Shown: piece after piece, positions 7,927 to 16,136 of the stretch
How positions within the stretch are numbered: the first letter of the stretch is position 1
How the letters are laid out: each line of letters opens with the position of its first letter
Source of the DNA: Nonomuraea sp. SYSU D8015
Lineage (GTDB): Bacteria; Actinomycetota; Actinomycetes; Streptosporangiales; Streptosporangiaceae
Length of the DNA stretch: 64,000 bases
Assembly: GCF_008065375.1 (NCBI RefSeq)
Contig: NZ_VJYI01000007.1
Span: 1-64,000, forward strand
Reading direction: 5' to 3'
The notes under the pieces: model-generated
Database searches by the model: none
Told to the model about the DNA's origin: nothing
The model's input: the letters and a program-made list of their open reading frames with translations, nothing else
Position numbers and translations under genes: made by a program

Positions 7927-9150
7927 TCAACGCGCGGCCACGGCCTCGGCCAGCGGGGGCAGATGCCGGATGGTGCGGCTCAACGTGGCGCCCAGAGCCA
8001 CGATCGCCATGACGGACGCGATCGACAACAGGGCGGCCGTCACACCCCAGCGGTCCAGGATCAGTCCCGAGGCCAGCGGCCCGATCGGGGTCACCGCGCT
8101 GCCGATGAGGGCGAGGCTGCTGATCACGCGGCCCTGCAAGTGTTCGGGCGTGATGGTCATCTGGTACGTGTACAGGATCGCATTGGCCGCCGGGGCCAGG
8201 AAGAACGCCGTGGCCAGTAGCGGCCCGATGGCCCACGCGGTGGGATGGACGGCCATCGCGGGGATGGCCGCGGCGGCGGCCCAGAACATCGCCAGGACGA
8301 CCGTCGCCGGTTTGCGTCGCTGCAGCCGGGGGGCGGCCAGTGCGCCCAGCAGTCCTCCGGCGCCGGAGATCGCCATCATCAGGCCGACATCGGCCGGTGT
8401 GGCGCCGCTCTGCCGGGCGGCGACGATCGCGGTGAGGGTCAGCGCGGAGAACACCAGGCTGAAGCCTGCTGCCGTCGCCAGCAGGATGCGCAGGAACCGC
8501 TGCCGCCAGGTCCAGCGCAGGCCCTCGGCGATGTCGCGCAGGAGCGTGCGTGACGGTTCCGCGGCCGGGACTGCGGGCGTCGGGTCTTTGATGGCGAGGA
8601 CCGCGGCGAAGGAGAGCAGGTAGGCCAGGAGCTCTCCGGCGAGAGGGACCGTTCTGCCCAGGTTGAACAGCAGGCCGCCCAGTGGTGGACCGGCGATCGA
8701 GGCTCCGTACTGGCGGGCCTCGTTGTGCGCGAGGGCCTGAGGCAGGTGTTCGGAAGGAACCACGCGCCGTAGCATCGCCGTCTCCGTCGGGTGGAAGAAC
8801 ACCTCGCAGGCGCTGCTGATCACGGCCGCAGCCAGCAGCATCCGCCAGTCGAGCAGCCCGAGCAGCGAACCGGTGACGGTGGCGGCGACAAGAGCGGCTC
8901 GCATGAGAGTGCAGGTGAGCATCGTGCGCCGCCGATCCCACCGGTCGACCAGGGCGCCCGCGGGTAGGCGCAGCGCGATGCCGGCGGCTGTCGCGGTCGA
9001 GGCGATCAGTCCGGCGTAGGCGGCTGCTCCGGTCAGTTCCAGCGTCAGCAGGGGGTAGGCGACGGAGGCGACCTGGGAGCCCAGCGTCGAGGCCAAGGTG
9101 GCGCTCCAGAGCAGGACGAAGTCGCGGTTGCGGCGCAGTGGCTCACTCAT
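7927..9150 (-). CDS. MFS transporter (enterobactin exporter EntS / macrolide efflux-like)
   Basis: A 407-aa membrane protein with 12 predicted helices. It begins LRRNRDFVLLWSATLASTLG, typical of the MFS_3 exporter group, and carries the loop motif DRWDRRRTMLTC between helices 2 and 3. Members expel drugs or siderophores by proton antiport. The start at 9150 coincides with the family N-terminus; a much longer open frame upstream is an artefact. It diverges from the YefM/Phd antitoxin gene across a 72-base gap full of TGTACA repeats, so both may share control. Confidence 0.85.
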   Translation of the reverse strand: MSEPLRRNRDFVLLWSATLASTLGSQVASVAYPLLTLELTGAAAYAGLIASTATAAGIALRLPAGALVDRWDRRRTMLTCTLMRAALVAATVTGSLLGLLDWRMLLAAAVISSACEVFFHPTETAMLRRVVPSEHLPQALAHNEARQYGASIAGPPLGGLLFNLGRTVPLAGELLAYLLSFAAVLAIKDPTPAVPAAEPSRTLLRDIAEGLRWTWRQRFLRILLATAAGFSLVFSALTLTAIVAARQSGATPADVGLMMAISGAGGLLGALAAPRLQRRKPATVVLAMFWAAAAAIPAMAVHPTAWAIGPLLATAFFLAPAANAILYTYQMTITPEHLQGRVISSLALIGSAVTPIGPLASGLILDRWGVTAALLSIASVMAIVALGATLSRTIRHLPPLAEAVAAR

Positions 9151-9160
9151 GATCGCGATT

Positions 9161-9200
9161 ATGTACAGTTTTAAAAAAATGTACAACTTCGAGGTTGTAC
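9161..9200. promoter_or_regulatory. TGTACA-type operator between MFS gene and antitoxin
   Basis: TGTACA occurs at 9162-9167 and 9180-9185, and GTACAAC-TTCGAG-GTTGTAC (9181-9200) is a perfect 7-bp inverted repeat. The YefM-YoeB repressor of E. coli recognises palindromes with a TGTACA core, so this is a plausible binding site for the adjacent YefM/Phd protein. An A-rich run at 9171-9179 may be part of a promoter. The link between protein and site is inferred. Confidence 0.6.
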
Positions 9201-9222
9201 GGAACTGCAGTACTGTGCAGAC

Positions 9223-9516
9223 ATGGATGCCGAGGCAGTGCCCTTCACCGAGGCGCGCGCTCAGCTGGCCGAGTTGATGGGGCGGGTGGCCTACGGTGGC
9301 GAGCGGATCGTGCTCAGCCGCCATGGCAAGCCGGTGGTCGCCTTGGTGTCGATCGCCGATCTGGAAAGGCTCCAGGCGATGGACGGCAGCGGCGCTGAGC
9401 AGATCATCACCCTGGGGCGGTCGTCGTTCGACCGTGCCGGGCCACCGGCTGCTGCGCCGCCACGCCGCTTGGACATCGCGGCACAGGACCCTCCGCCGGG
9501 CGACGCCTCCTGCTGA
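9223..9516 (+). CDS. Phd/YefM family antitoxin, orphan
   Basis: A 97-aa protein with the Phd/YefM fold: FTEARAQLAELMGRV, then GERIVLSRHGKPVVALVS, then the AxLERL helix (DLERLQAMD). In intact systems it binds DNA with its N-terminus and neutralises a RelE/YoeB or Doc toxin with its C-terminus. No toxin gene follows; the next gene is on the other strand. The tail after residue 60 is Ala/Pro-rich and may have lost the toxin-binding helix. Retained repressor activity on the divergent MFS gene is a reasonable guess. Confidence 0.8.
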   Translation: MDAEAVPFTEARAQLAELMGRVAYGGERIVLSRHGKPVVALVSIADLERLQAMDGSGAEQIITLGRSSFDRAGPPAAAPPRRLDIAAQDPPPGDASC

Positions 9517-9590
9517 ATCCCCCGCGCCGCAGGTGTACGCTGCGGCCCGCACCCACCCGTGACCGACTCTCACTGACTGCGGCACCTCTG

Positions 9591-10217
9591 TCACGTGTTC
9601 GCGTCGGGGGTGGCCGTTTCGTACTGCGGGCGGCCGGTGGGCCGGTAGACCTGGATCGTTACCCCCTTCGAGGTGGACCGCGATTCCACCAGGTCGAGCG
9701 CTGCGTCAGGGCCGGCGTCGGGGAACAGCCGCGTGCCCTGGCCGAGGATCACGGGGCAGACGAGCAGGGTGATCTCGTCGACCAGCTGGTTGTCGAGCAG
9801 CCAGCGGATCAGGGCGCCGCTGCCGTGCACCTGCAGCTCGCCTCCCGGCTTGGCTTTCAGGTCGCCGACGGCGGTTGCGAGGTCACCGGAGAGGACGGTC
9901 GTGTCCGTCCACCGCGGGTCTGTGAGCGTGGTCGATGCGACGTACTTGGGTCGCGTGTTCAACGCCGCCGCGATGGGGTTGCTGCCCGGATCTGGCATTA
10001 CTCCCCAGGAGCCGGCGAAGATCTCATAGGTCCGCCGGCCGAACAGGAACGCGTCGGCGCGCTGGTAGACCTGGTTCAGGAAGGTCCCGGCCTCGTTGTC
10101 CCACAGCGGCGTGACCCATCCGCCGCGCTCGAATCCGCCGCGGCGGTCCTCGTCCGGCGCGCCGAGTCCTTGCATCACGCCGTCGACGGTGACCATCGTG
10201 ATGGTCGTCAGCTTCAT
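9591..10217 (-). CDS. dihydrofolate reductase family protein (RibD C-terminal fold)
   Basis: A 208-aa NADPH-binding protein. It has MVTVDGVMQGLGAP at the N-terminus, the cofactor stretch LFGRRTYEIF, PKYVASTTL, ELQVHGSGALIRWL and the late VDEITLLVCPVILGQG motif, all standard for the RibD_C/DHFR-like family. Its substrate is unknown. ATG 10217 is preceded by AGAAGGAAA. Two further members of this family occur in the window in broken form (13118-13689 and 57020-57434). Confidence 0.87.
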   Translation of the reverse strand: MKLTTITMVTVDGVMQGLGAPDEDRRGGFERGGWVTPLWDNEAGTFLNQVYQRADAFLFGRRTYEIFAGSWGVMPDPGSNPIAAALNTRPKYVASTTLTDPRWTDTTVLSGDLATAVGDLKAKPGGELQVHGSGALIRWLLDNQLVDEITLLVCPVILGQGTRLFPDAGPDAALDLVESRSTSKGVTIQVYRPTGRPQYETATPDANT

Positions 10218-10497
10218 GATCGTGGTTTCCTTCTCGTCAGTTCGGCCGTCATTCGGTAAGACCAGACCGCCGCACCGAACTCATCGGTCATCGCGCCCGC
10301 TCCGCGAGATGACAGCGCGCTGCTCCCGGCCTCCCCGGCGCCTCCCGGCGTCGAACCGACTCGCATTCTTCCCGGTGGAAAGTCCAGGGCGACAGGGCAG
10401 GAGGCGGGCATCTACCTGCCATTCACCGATGGTCCCGGCTGAACTCCGGGGCACACCTAGGTCTTCGTCAAAGCCAGCGCGGTTCAGGATCAATCAT

Positions 10498-11664
10498 CTA
10501 GTCGGGCAGGTGGGGGTTGGCGTCGGTCCAGCCCGAGTCCAGGATCAGCCAGTAGCCGAGGATCCTGCCGGGGACTTGCCAAGCCTGGCTGTCAGGACCG
10601 GGTTTCTGGAGGATGTCCCTGCTGCCCAGAACCTTGCCGGTCCGCTGGTCGAACAGCAGGTCCCGTTGGATCGTCCCCCGGCCGTCGCGACTCTCGTACG
10701 AGGTCGCGAGGGCGACCCCGGTGCGGCCGAGCGGGTCGGTAACGGTGCCGAGTCGGCGCACGCCGGGGTAGTCGGTGAGCAGGCGCATGAGACCGGCCCG
10801 CACTTTGGGAGGGACGGGAGTGTTGCCGAGGGTGAAGAAGACCTTGTTGAGTACGCCGAATGCGCCATCGCAGCGCTTGCGCGCCCCGGCGATGCCGCCG
10901 CGGCCCAGTTGTTCGGCCACTTCCGGCGTGTGCCTTACCCTGCCCTCGCACAGCAGTTTGCGCAGTTCCTCGGGTTCGGTGGGGAGGTCCTGGAGCTCCG
11001 CGTAAGTGAACGAGCCGACGCCTGGAATGTTGAAGGCGCCGCCTGCGTGCTTGTTCTGGTCTGCCCGCCAGGTGCCCGACTCGGTGCTAATCGTCCGGGT
11101 CACTCCGGACGAGCGCACCTGCCAGGTTCGTGGCGAGCCCGCGTCCCGCCAGGCTTTGACGTCGGCGTCGGTCTGCGGCCTGCCGGCGAAGTCGCGGCCG
11201 TAGAACGCCTGGCCGTCGCCGCGGGTGCGTCCCGTCCACTCGAAGGCCTCGCTGCGCTCCTCCACGACGTACCCGCCCGTCTGACCGAGTGCGAGCAGCG
11301 GCAGGCCGGTCCGCTGGTGCGTGAACCAATAGCGACCCTGCGGCTGCCGTTCGGCCTGGGAGGCGGCGGCCAGCATCATGCCGCGCGGCGAAAGGGTTTG
11401 AGTGCTGGGATCCACGCCCCCTTTGGTTTCACCGGGCCTTCTCGAGTCTCCGGGGTCGTTGGCCATGAGCGTCATGCCCGCGACCACGGACGTGACCATC
11501 GCGGCGGCCACCAGGCCGAGCGGCAGGCGCCAAGCTCGGCGAGGGCGGGAGCGTACGGTGTCGGCCTGGCTCAGCATCCGTGCCCGGGCTTGAGCCATGG
11601 CCTTGTTGTCGGGCGGGGGCGGGTCCTCGTCGTACAGTCCGCGTACGAGATCCAGGTCGTTCAT
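10498..11664 (-). CDS. CU044_5270 family membrane protein
   Basis: A 388-aa single-pass protein typically encoded right after ECF sigma factors in Streptosporangiales. The first 50 residues are cytoplasmic (NDLDLVRGLYDEDPPPPD), one membrane helix lies near 48-66 (LPLGLVAAAMVTSVVAGM), and the rest is an extracytoplasmic domain with conserved GRYWFTHQ and LLFDQRTGKVLGS. Its ATG overlaps the stop of the sigma gene by four bases. A role in controlling that sigma factor, like an anti-sigma factor, is inferred from this linkage. Confidence 0.82.
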   Translation of the reverse strand: MNDLDLVRGLYDEDPPPPDNKAMAQARARMLSQADTVRSRPRRAWRLPLGLVAAAMVTSVVAGMTLMANDPGDSRRPGETKGGVDPSTQTLSPRGMMLAAASQAERQPQGRYWFTHQRTGLPLLALGQTGGYVVEERSEAFEWTGRTRGDGQAFYGRDFAGRPQTDADVKAWRDAGSPRTWQVRSSGVTRTISTESGTWRADQNKHAGGAFNIPGVGSFTYAELQDLPTEPEELRKLLCEGRVRHTPEVAEQLGRGGIAGARKRCDGAFGVLNKVFFTLGNTPVPPKVRAGLMRLLTDYPGVRRLGTVTDPLGRTGVALATSYESRDGRGTIQRDLLFDQRTGKVLGSRDILQKPGPDSQAWQVPGRILGYWLILDSGWTDANPHLPD

Positions 11665-12266
11665 CGATGCATCTCTTCCTCGTCCAGCAGGGGGTTCGTC
11701 CCACCCAGCGCCTTGCGTAGCCTCTTGCGAGCCCGGTTCAGCCGCGAGGACACCGTGCCGAAGGGCACGTCGAGAGCCTGCGCCACCTCCTCGTAGCTCA
11801 GCCCCGACAGCACAACCAGCAACAACACGTCACGCTGATCGACGGGCAGAGCGGCAACGGCCCTGGCCAGCGTTCCTTTGACGCCTTCAGCACTCACTTT
11901 CGCGGTCACCTCGTCCTCATGACCGCCGGCGGACTCCGTTACCGGGCGCAGCCGGTCCACGGCGCGTAAGAGGCGTACCTCGTCGCGCCGGTGGCGACTG
12001 ATGACGTTGGTCGCGATGCCGTAGAGCCACGGTCGTGCGCTGCTGCGGCTCAGGTCGTAGCGGCGACGCTGACGGAAGGCGAGGGCGAACGTCTCGGCGC
12101 AGACGTCGTCAGCCGCGTGCGGGCCGAGTCGCCGGGACGCGTACCGGTGGATCTCCGTGTAGTGGGAGTCGAAGACCGCGCCGAAACACTCGGGCTCGTC
12201 CCAGGACCGCTTGATCACCGTGGCGTCGTCCTGCCACGGCGGTACGACGCTCGGGGGAGCTTCCAT
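11661..12266 (-). CDS. ECF-type RNA polymerase sigma factor
   Basis: A 201-aa sigma-70 family protein. Region 2 spans about 25-95 (FDSHYTEIHRYASRRLG, AADDVCAETFALAF, RPWLYGIATNVISRHRR), and region 4 about 130-190 (LPVDQRDVLLLVVLSGLSYE, VPFGTVSSRLNRARKRLR). The start at 12266 is supported by AAGGAG seven bases upstream, better than ATG codons at 12281 and 12287. It is co-transcribed with the CU044_5270 membrane protein through an ATGA overlap. Confidence 0.88.
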   Translation of the reverse strand: MEAPPSVVPPWQDDATVIKRSWDEPECFGAVFDSHYTEIHRYASRRLGPHAADDVCAETFALAFRQRRRYDLSRSSARPWLYGIATNVISRHRRDEVRLLRAVDRLRPVTESAGGHEDEVTAKVSAEGVKGTLARAVAALPVDQRDVLLLVVLSGLSYEEVAQALDVPFGTVSSRLNRARKRLRKALGGTNPLLDEEEMHR

Positions 12267-12414
12267 GCGTGGCTCCTTCATACACAAACCTCATCGTCGG
12301 CGGTACAGCGGTCACCTCGTTGTTGTCCGAAGGCCGCCGTCGCCTTCCCCTGAATTTCGAGATGCCGTGGCGGATGCATGGGGAGGGGGGCGGGCCGTGA
12401 CGGCACGCTGAGAT

Positions 12415-12790
12415 CATGATCGCGATTGGCGTGAGGACTTCCGCAGCGCGCCCCACCTGCCCAAAGAATTCGCTCATGGCCTCCATCCGGGCTCCGGCCG
12501 GAGTCGAGCGGCCACGGGTGTCCGCGCTCTGGCGGGCGACCTCGGCGATGTTGGCGTCGAATTGCCGTTCTTGGCGTGGTCGTACAGCAAGGAGACGCGG
12601 TAGTTCTGGTCGTTGTACTCCTTGGTGCCGTCGGTCATCTCCACCACCAGCCCGCCCGGCCGCTTGATCAGCAGCGGGAGGGCGTAGTGGCTGGTGATGA
12701 CGTGAGTCTCGACGGCGAGCCCGAGCATGCGCAGTCCGCCGTCGAGGTCGTGCTCCCACAGCGGGGAGTTCGGCAACCTGATCCTGTCCG
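12415..12790 (-). pseudogene. SDR family oxidoreductase, central fragment
   Basis: The minus-strand frame gives LWEHDLDGGLRMLGLAVETH, VITSHYALPLL, RPGGLVVEMTDGT and YRVSLLYDHAK, the middle of a classical short-chain dehydrogenase including a YxxxK-like stretch. The coenzyme-binding N-terminus is missing and the frame shifts after DHAK, with only blurred similarity beyond (AGARMEAMSEFFGQV). The gene is decayed. Confidence 0.6.
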
Positions 12791-12942
12791 GTGGCCGCTC
12801 GGGCGCTGGCCTGGGCCTCGGCCCCGCAAATGCGTCAAGGAGGCCGGGGCCGCCCAACGCCGCTCGATGTGCGGCCTGCTCCACCACGAGAACAACCGCA
12901 CGATGGAGATCACTCAACGCAGCCGGCCGTACCGGCAAAGAT

Positions 12943-13101
12943 TCAGTAACCGCTGCGGCGGGGGGCAGCGGTCGGGCGGCGGGAGAGGTTGGTCCGGACC
13001 GTGGGCTTGACATCGCGCGACGGGCGCTCGTGCCGGTCCGGCGACTGAGCCTGGTGACCGGCCTTGGCCTGAGTGATCGAGGCGGGAAGTTTGACATGCA
13101 T
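12943..13101 (-). CDS. small protein of 52 aa, unrecognised
   Basis: ATG at 13101 sits five bases after a near-perfect AGGAGG and opens a 52-codon frame ending TAC TGA at 12943. The product is basic and Pro/Arg/Ser-rich (MHVKLPASITQAKAG..., ending PRRSGY), with no membrane helix. It lies 17 bases downstream of the frameshifted DHFR-family gene on the same strand, so it would be the second gene of that unit. I do not recognise it. The ribosome site is the main argument that it is translated; it could also be the surviving start of a lost longer gene. Confidence 0.45.
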   Translation of the reverse strand: MHVKLPASITQAKAGHQAQSPDRHERPSRDVKPTVRTNLSRRPTAAPRRSGY

Positions 13102-13117
13102 GGTTCCTCCTGCGGTT

Positions 13118-13689
13118 CTAGGCCCTGGTGAGCCAGCTGACCTGGGCGCCGTTGTCGAAGGACTCGCGCCGGGTGGGGGTGAACAGGGTGAGGCGGAACT
13201 GTCCGGAGAACATGGGGATGCCCGTGCCCGCCACCACGGGGTAGCTCTTGAGGATGATCTCGTCGATCTCGGGGAGCAGGGAGGCGGCGAGCTTGCCGCC
13301 GCCGCAGAGGTAGATGTCCATGCCGGTGTCCTCGGCCTTCAGCCGCTGGACGAGCTCGATGGGGTTGCCGGTCTCCACTCGTACCGTGGGGTCGTCGATC
13401 TTCAAGGTGCTGGAGACGACGTACTGGCGCAGGTGGAGTAGGGGCTGGTGGTGGGGACGTCCAGGGCCGGCTCGTAGGTGCCGCGGCCCATCACCAGCGT
13501 GTCGAAGACCTTGTTGGGCGCGCCGTCGAGACCGACGAGCTTGCGGACGTGGGTGGGGAGCGTCTCGGGGTAGCGGGCGTTGATCCAGGCGGACATCTGG
13601 TCCGACACGGGGTAGAAGTCCAACTCGACGTTGGGGCCTGCGATGTAGCCGTCGAGGGAGACGCCGACATAGTAGACGAGCTTTCTCAA
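13118..13689 (-). pseudogene. dihydrofolate reductase family protein, single frameshift
   Basis: A TTG start at 13689 with AGGAG upstream opens MRKLVYYVGVSLDGYIAGPN, KVFDTLVMGRGTYEPALD, then the frame breaks near 13433. The other frame completes the protein: KIDDPTVRVETG, MDIYLCGGGKLAASLLPEID, EIILKSYPVVAGTGIPMF and the tail. A missing base in the run reading CTCC(C)ACCTG explains it exactly, since PYSHLRQYVVSS would be restored. It is either a recent mutation or a sequencing error. Otherwise the gene is complete (about 190 aa). Confidence 0.8.
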
Positions 13690-13708
13690 ATCACCACTCC
13701 TGATGTAG

Positions 13709-14164
13709 TACTCTGCGGCCTCGAACTACTTTGCCAACCGCGACGATCTGTTCACTCAGGTCGGCGGGCGCATCTACGAGCGGTTGCTGCCCGACGAGGC
13801 CACGATCACCCGCAATCGGGAGGGCGTGCAGGACCAAGCCCGCTACGCCCAGCTCATGCACGAGCTGGTCGATCGGGTCTCCGCCTTCAACTCCGGCTAC
13901 CTGGCCCTTCTGGAGCTTCGGCTGGAGTCCACCCGGCGCCCGGAGCTGCGCGCCGTGCTGACCAAGCGCATCCGCGAGGACATCGACGCCAATATCGGCT
14001 ACCACGCCGCGTCGGGCCTGCCCGGCGATCCGACCTCGGTGGTGCTCCTCTACCTCGCGCTGAACTGGCTCATCGTGGAGCGGCTGACGCTGCCCGGCAT
14101 CTTCACCGAGCAGGAGATACACGAGCTGGTGGACGCCGCCGTACAAAGATCGCTGAACGCCTGA
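13709..14164 (+). pseudogene. TetR family regulator lacking its N-terminal DNA-binding part
   Basis: The frame opens directly after a TAG at 13706 with SAASNYFANRDDLFTQVGGR, the end of a TetR helix-turn-helix, then runs intact to 14164 through the ligand domain (IYERLLPDEATITRN, LALLELRLESTRRPELRAVL, LALNWLIVERLTLPGIF). No start codon exists before the truncated helix; the DNA-binding region of about 40 residues is gone. The break lies only 20 bases from the start of the opposite-strand DHFR-family gene, so a deletion removed the shared upstream region. Confidence 0.75.
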
Positions 14165-14578
14165 TCTTCACCACGCACGCGATCGAGGTTCCGCAGCCAC
14201 ACCGTCGTCAAGCACTCGCGCGATGACACGGGGGACAGGACGTAGCCGCACCCGTTCACCACTGGTCGCGGATGGCCGTACCTCCACTTAGGGCCGCAAG
14301 ACCCTTGACCGCAGGGTGGAATTCCATACCGATCGTGGTATCTGTCCGCATCCCGCAGTGACTCGGAATCCCTATTTAGTGTCACATTGACCGATCACGG
14401 CCCCCCTTTAAGTGGGGGCCGTTCGCCGTGAGGTGGGGTCATCGGCTGGGGCGAACCCGCCTGGCGCGCACGGCGCCGTGGGGCGGGTTCGCTTCGGCGG
14501 TGATGCGGGCGAAGGCCGCCTCGCCGAGCCGCATGCAGGGGCTCAGGCGAAGCCGGTCTCATTGCGGGGCCCTGACGG
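14165..14578. other. stretch without recognised gene
   Basis: About 410 bases between the broken TetR gene and the DUF5519 gene. Apart from the hairpin at 14397-14422 I see nothing recognisable; frames on both strands lack family motifs. Confidence 0.3.
14397..14422. terminator. strong hairpin, terminator-like
   Basis: Perfect 9-bp inverted repeat ACGGCCCCC / GGGGGCCGT with an 8-base A/T-rich loop. It stands between the end of the plus-strand TetR remnant and the minus-strand DUF5519 gene, so it could end transcription from either side. Confidence 0.6.
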
Positions 14579-15043
14579 CTACAGGGCTCTGCCGGTGGCG
14601 TATCGGTATGAGGCGGTGACGACGCTCCTGGCCACCTCGAGCTCTTGTGCGTCGCGAGGACCGTAGAGCATCACCACGTTGATCGTGGGCGAATACAGGG
14701 GATGGCGCTCGCCCCAGCCCTTGTCGATGAGCTCTCGCTGGTCCTCCAGGGACAGGGCCAGGTGCAGGCTGCCGTCGATGTGGACGTGGGCGAACTCGGC
14801 GACCAGGCGGGGCGGCAGGAGCACCGCTCCCTGCGGCGGCGTCACGTCGTTTCCCAGGAAGAAGGCGACCGAGCCAGGCTCGGAGATCTCGCTGGCCCTG
14901 ATCTCGGTGGCGGGAAGCTCGGTGCTCATCCACTGTGTCAGCTGCCCGCGGATCTCATCGGGGCTGTTCTGGCTGAGCTGGACGTGTGGAACGGACGGGC
15001 CGGTACGGGGACGGTCACCGGCGCGGGTGGGAAGCGACAGCAT
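14579..15043 (-). CDS. luciferase-family (DUF5519-like) protein
   Basis: A 154-aa soluble protein with HVHIDGSLHLALSLEDQREL, then GWGERHPLYSP and VVMLYGPRDAQELEVARSVV, the standard signature of the small proteins annotated as luciferase domain/DUF5519. Biochemical function is unknown despite the name. GAGGAG precedes the chosen ATG at 15043; an in-frame TTG seven codons upstream is less likely. It follows the quinone-oxidoreductase gene by 17 bases on the same strand and is probably co-transcribed. Confidence 0.75.
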   Translation of the reverse strand: MLSLPTRAGDRPRTGPSVPHVQLSQNSPDEIRGQLTQWMSTELPATEIRASEISEPGSVAFFLGNDVTPPQGAVLLPPRLVAEFAHVHIDGSLHLALSLEDQRELIDKGWGERHPLYSPTINVVMLYGPRDAQELEVARSVVTASYRYATGRAL

Positions 15044-15060
15044 GATGGACTCCTCGATAT

Positions 15061-15993
15061 TCAAAAAGTGATGACGATCTTGCCCCGGGTGTGCTTGCCG
15101 GTGGCCAGGTCCTGCATGGCCTGCGGGGACCGGCCGAAGGGATAGGTCGCGGCCACCTCGACGCTCATCCGGTTCGCCGTGACCCGCTCCACTTGCCGGG
15201 CCAGGTCGCCGGTCGACGCCTCCATCCGGACATAGACGGGTACGAGCCCGTCCAGCTCCGCGGGGCCGTACAGGGTGGAGATCAACCGGCCGCCGGGCGC
15301 CACGATCCCGGCCGTGGGGACGAGCGCCGGACCGGCGTTGATCAGGTCGATGACCACGTTCAGGCCATCGGGGTGGAGCCGCCGGGCCTGGGCCATGGTG
15401 TCGCCACTGGTGTGATCGATCGTCTCGTGCGCGCCGAGCCGGCGGATGTAGGCAGTGTCGGCCCGGGCGGCGGTGGCCAGGACGCGTACGCCGGCCTCGG
15501 CGGCCTGCTGGACCACGAGCGCGCCCACGCCGCCGGTCGCACCGATGACCAGCACGCCGTCGCCGGGCTTGAGCGCGGCGGCCTTCAGGACGCAGTGCGC
15601 TGTCATCGCCACCGTGGGCAGCGCGGCGGCCTGGACCGGGGGCAGGGCGCGCGGCCGGTGGACGAGCTGAGGGCCCTCGGCGACCAGCACGTACTCGGCG
15701 ATCGTCCCCGAGACGGCGCCGGCGTAGGCGATCACCTCGTCACCGACGGCGAACCGCGACACGCCCCGCCCCACCGCGGACACCACGCCGGTGGCGTCCA
15801 TGCCCGGCACGAACGGATGGGTCACCGGGTACATCTCGCGCAACTCGCCCGTGACCATCTTGACATCGAAGGGATTGAGCGCCGCGGCCTGCACGCGTAC
15901 CAGTACCTGACCCGGCCCCGGCGACCGGTCGGACACGTGGCCGATGCGCAGCTGGTCCACGGGACCGTAGGCGGGAGCGACAAGGGCTTCCAT
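15061..15993 (-). CDS. zinc-type alcohol dehydrogenase / NADP-dependent quinone oxidoreductase
   Basis: A 310-aa medium-chain reductase. The GroES-like half runs to about 115 (VRVQAAALNPFDVKMVTGEL, VPGMDATGVVSAVGRGVSRF), the Rossmann half carries VLVIGATGGVGALVVQQAA, and the C-terminus ends LATGKHTRGKIVITF. No zinc-binding Cys cluster is present, so it belongs to the quinone oxidoreductase branch (NADPH-dependent reduction of quinones or enals). ATG 15993 matches the family start. It is first of a two-gene unit with the DUF5519 gene and divergent from the LuxR-type regulator at 16137, its likely controller. Confidence 0.87.
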   Translation of the reverse strand: MEALVAPAYGPVDQLRIGHVSDRSPGPGQVLVRVQAAALNPFDVKMVTGELREMYPVTHPFVPGMDATGVVSAVGRGVSRFAVGDEVIAYAGAVSGTIAEYVLVAEGPQLVHRPRALPPVQAAALPTVAMTAHCVLKAAALKPGDGVLVIGATGGVGALVVQQAAEAGVRVLATAARADTAYIRRLGAHETIDHTSGDTMAQARRLHPDGLNVVIDLINAGPALVPTAGIVAPGGRLISTLYGPAELDGLVPVYVRMEASTGDLARQVERVTANRMSVEVAATYPFGRSPQAMQDLATGKHTRGKIVITF

Positions 15994-16061
15994 GATGAGC
16001 GACTCCTGAGGTGGCGGAAACCGGACGGGTGAAAGCCTGCTCGCCGCCCGCCACACCGCTC

Positions 16062-16079
16062 ACCGCCCGTTCGGGCGGT
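16062..16079. promoter_or_regulatory. perfect palindrome in divergent promoter
   Basis: ACCGCCCG-TT-CGGGCGGT, perfect 8-bp arms, lies 58 bases before the LuxR-type gene and 69 bases before the oxidoreductase gene. A good candidate operator for the regulator; not proven. Confidence 0.5.
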
Positions 16080-16136
16080 ATTCGCTACCCGGACGGCCGG
16101 CGCCCCGCCTGAGGGCGATCGCCTAGCATCTGGCTC

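Noticed and set aside
10214..10411. Minus-strand frame overlapping the start of the DHFR-family gene (ATGA-like)
   Set aside because: No ribosome site and no protein-like composition; the overlap is accidental.
12790..12940. Plus-strand peptide-like frame (RSMCGLLHHENNRTMEI) as a transposase piece
   Set aside because: The match to transposase N-termini is too short and lacks defining motifs.
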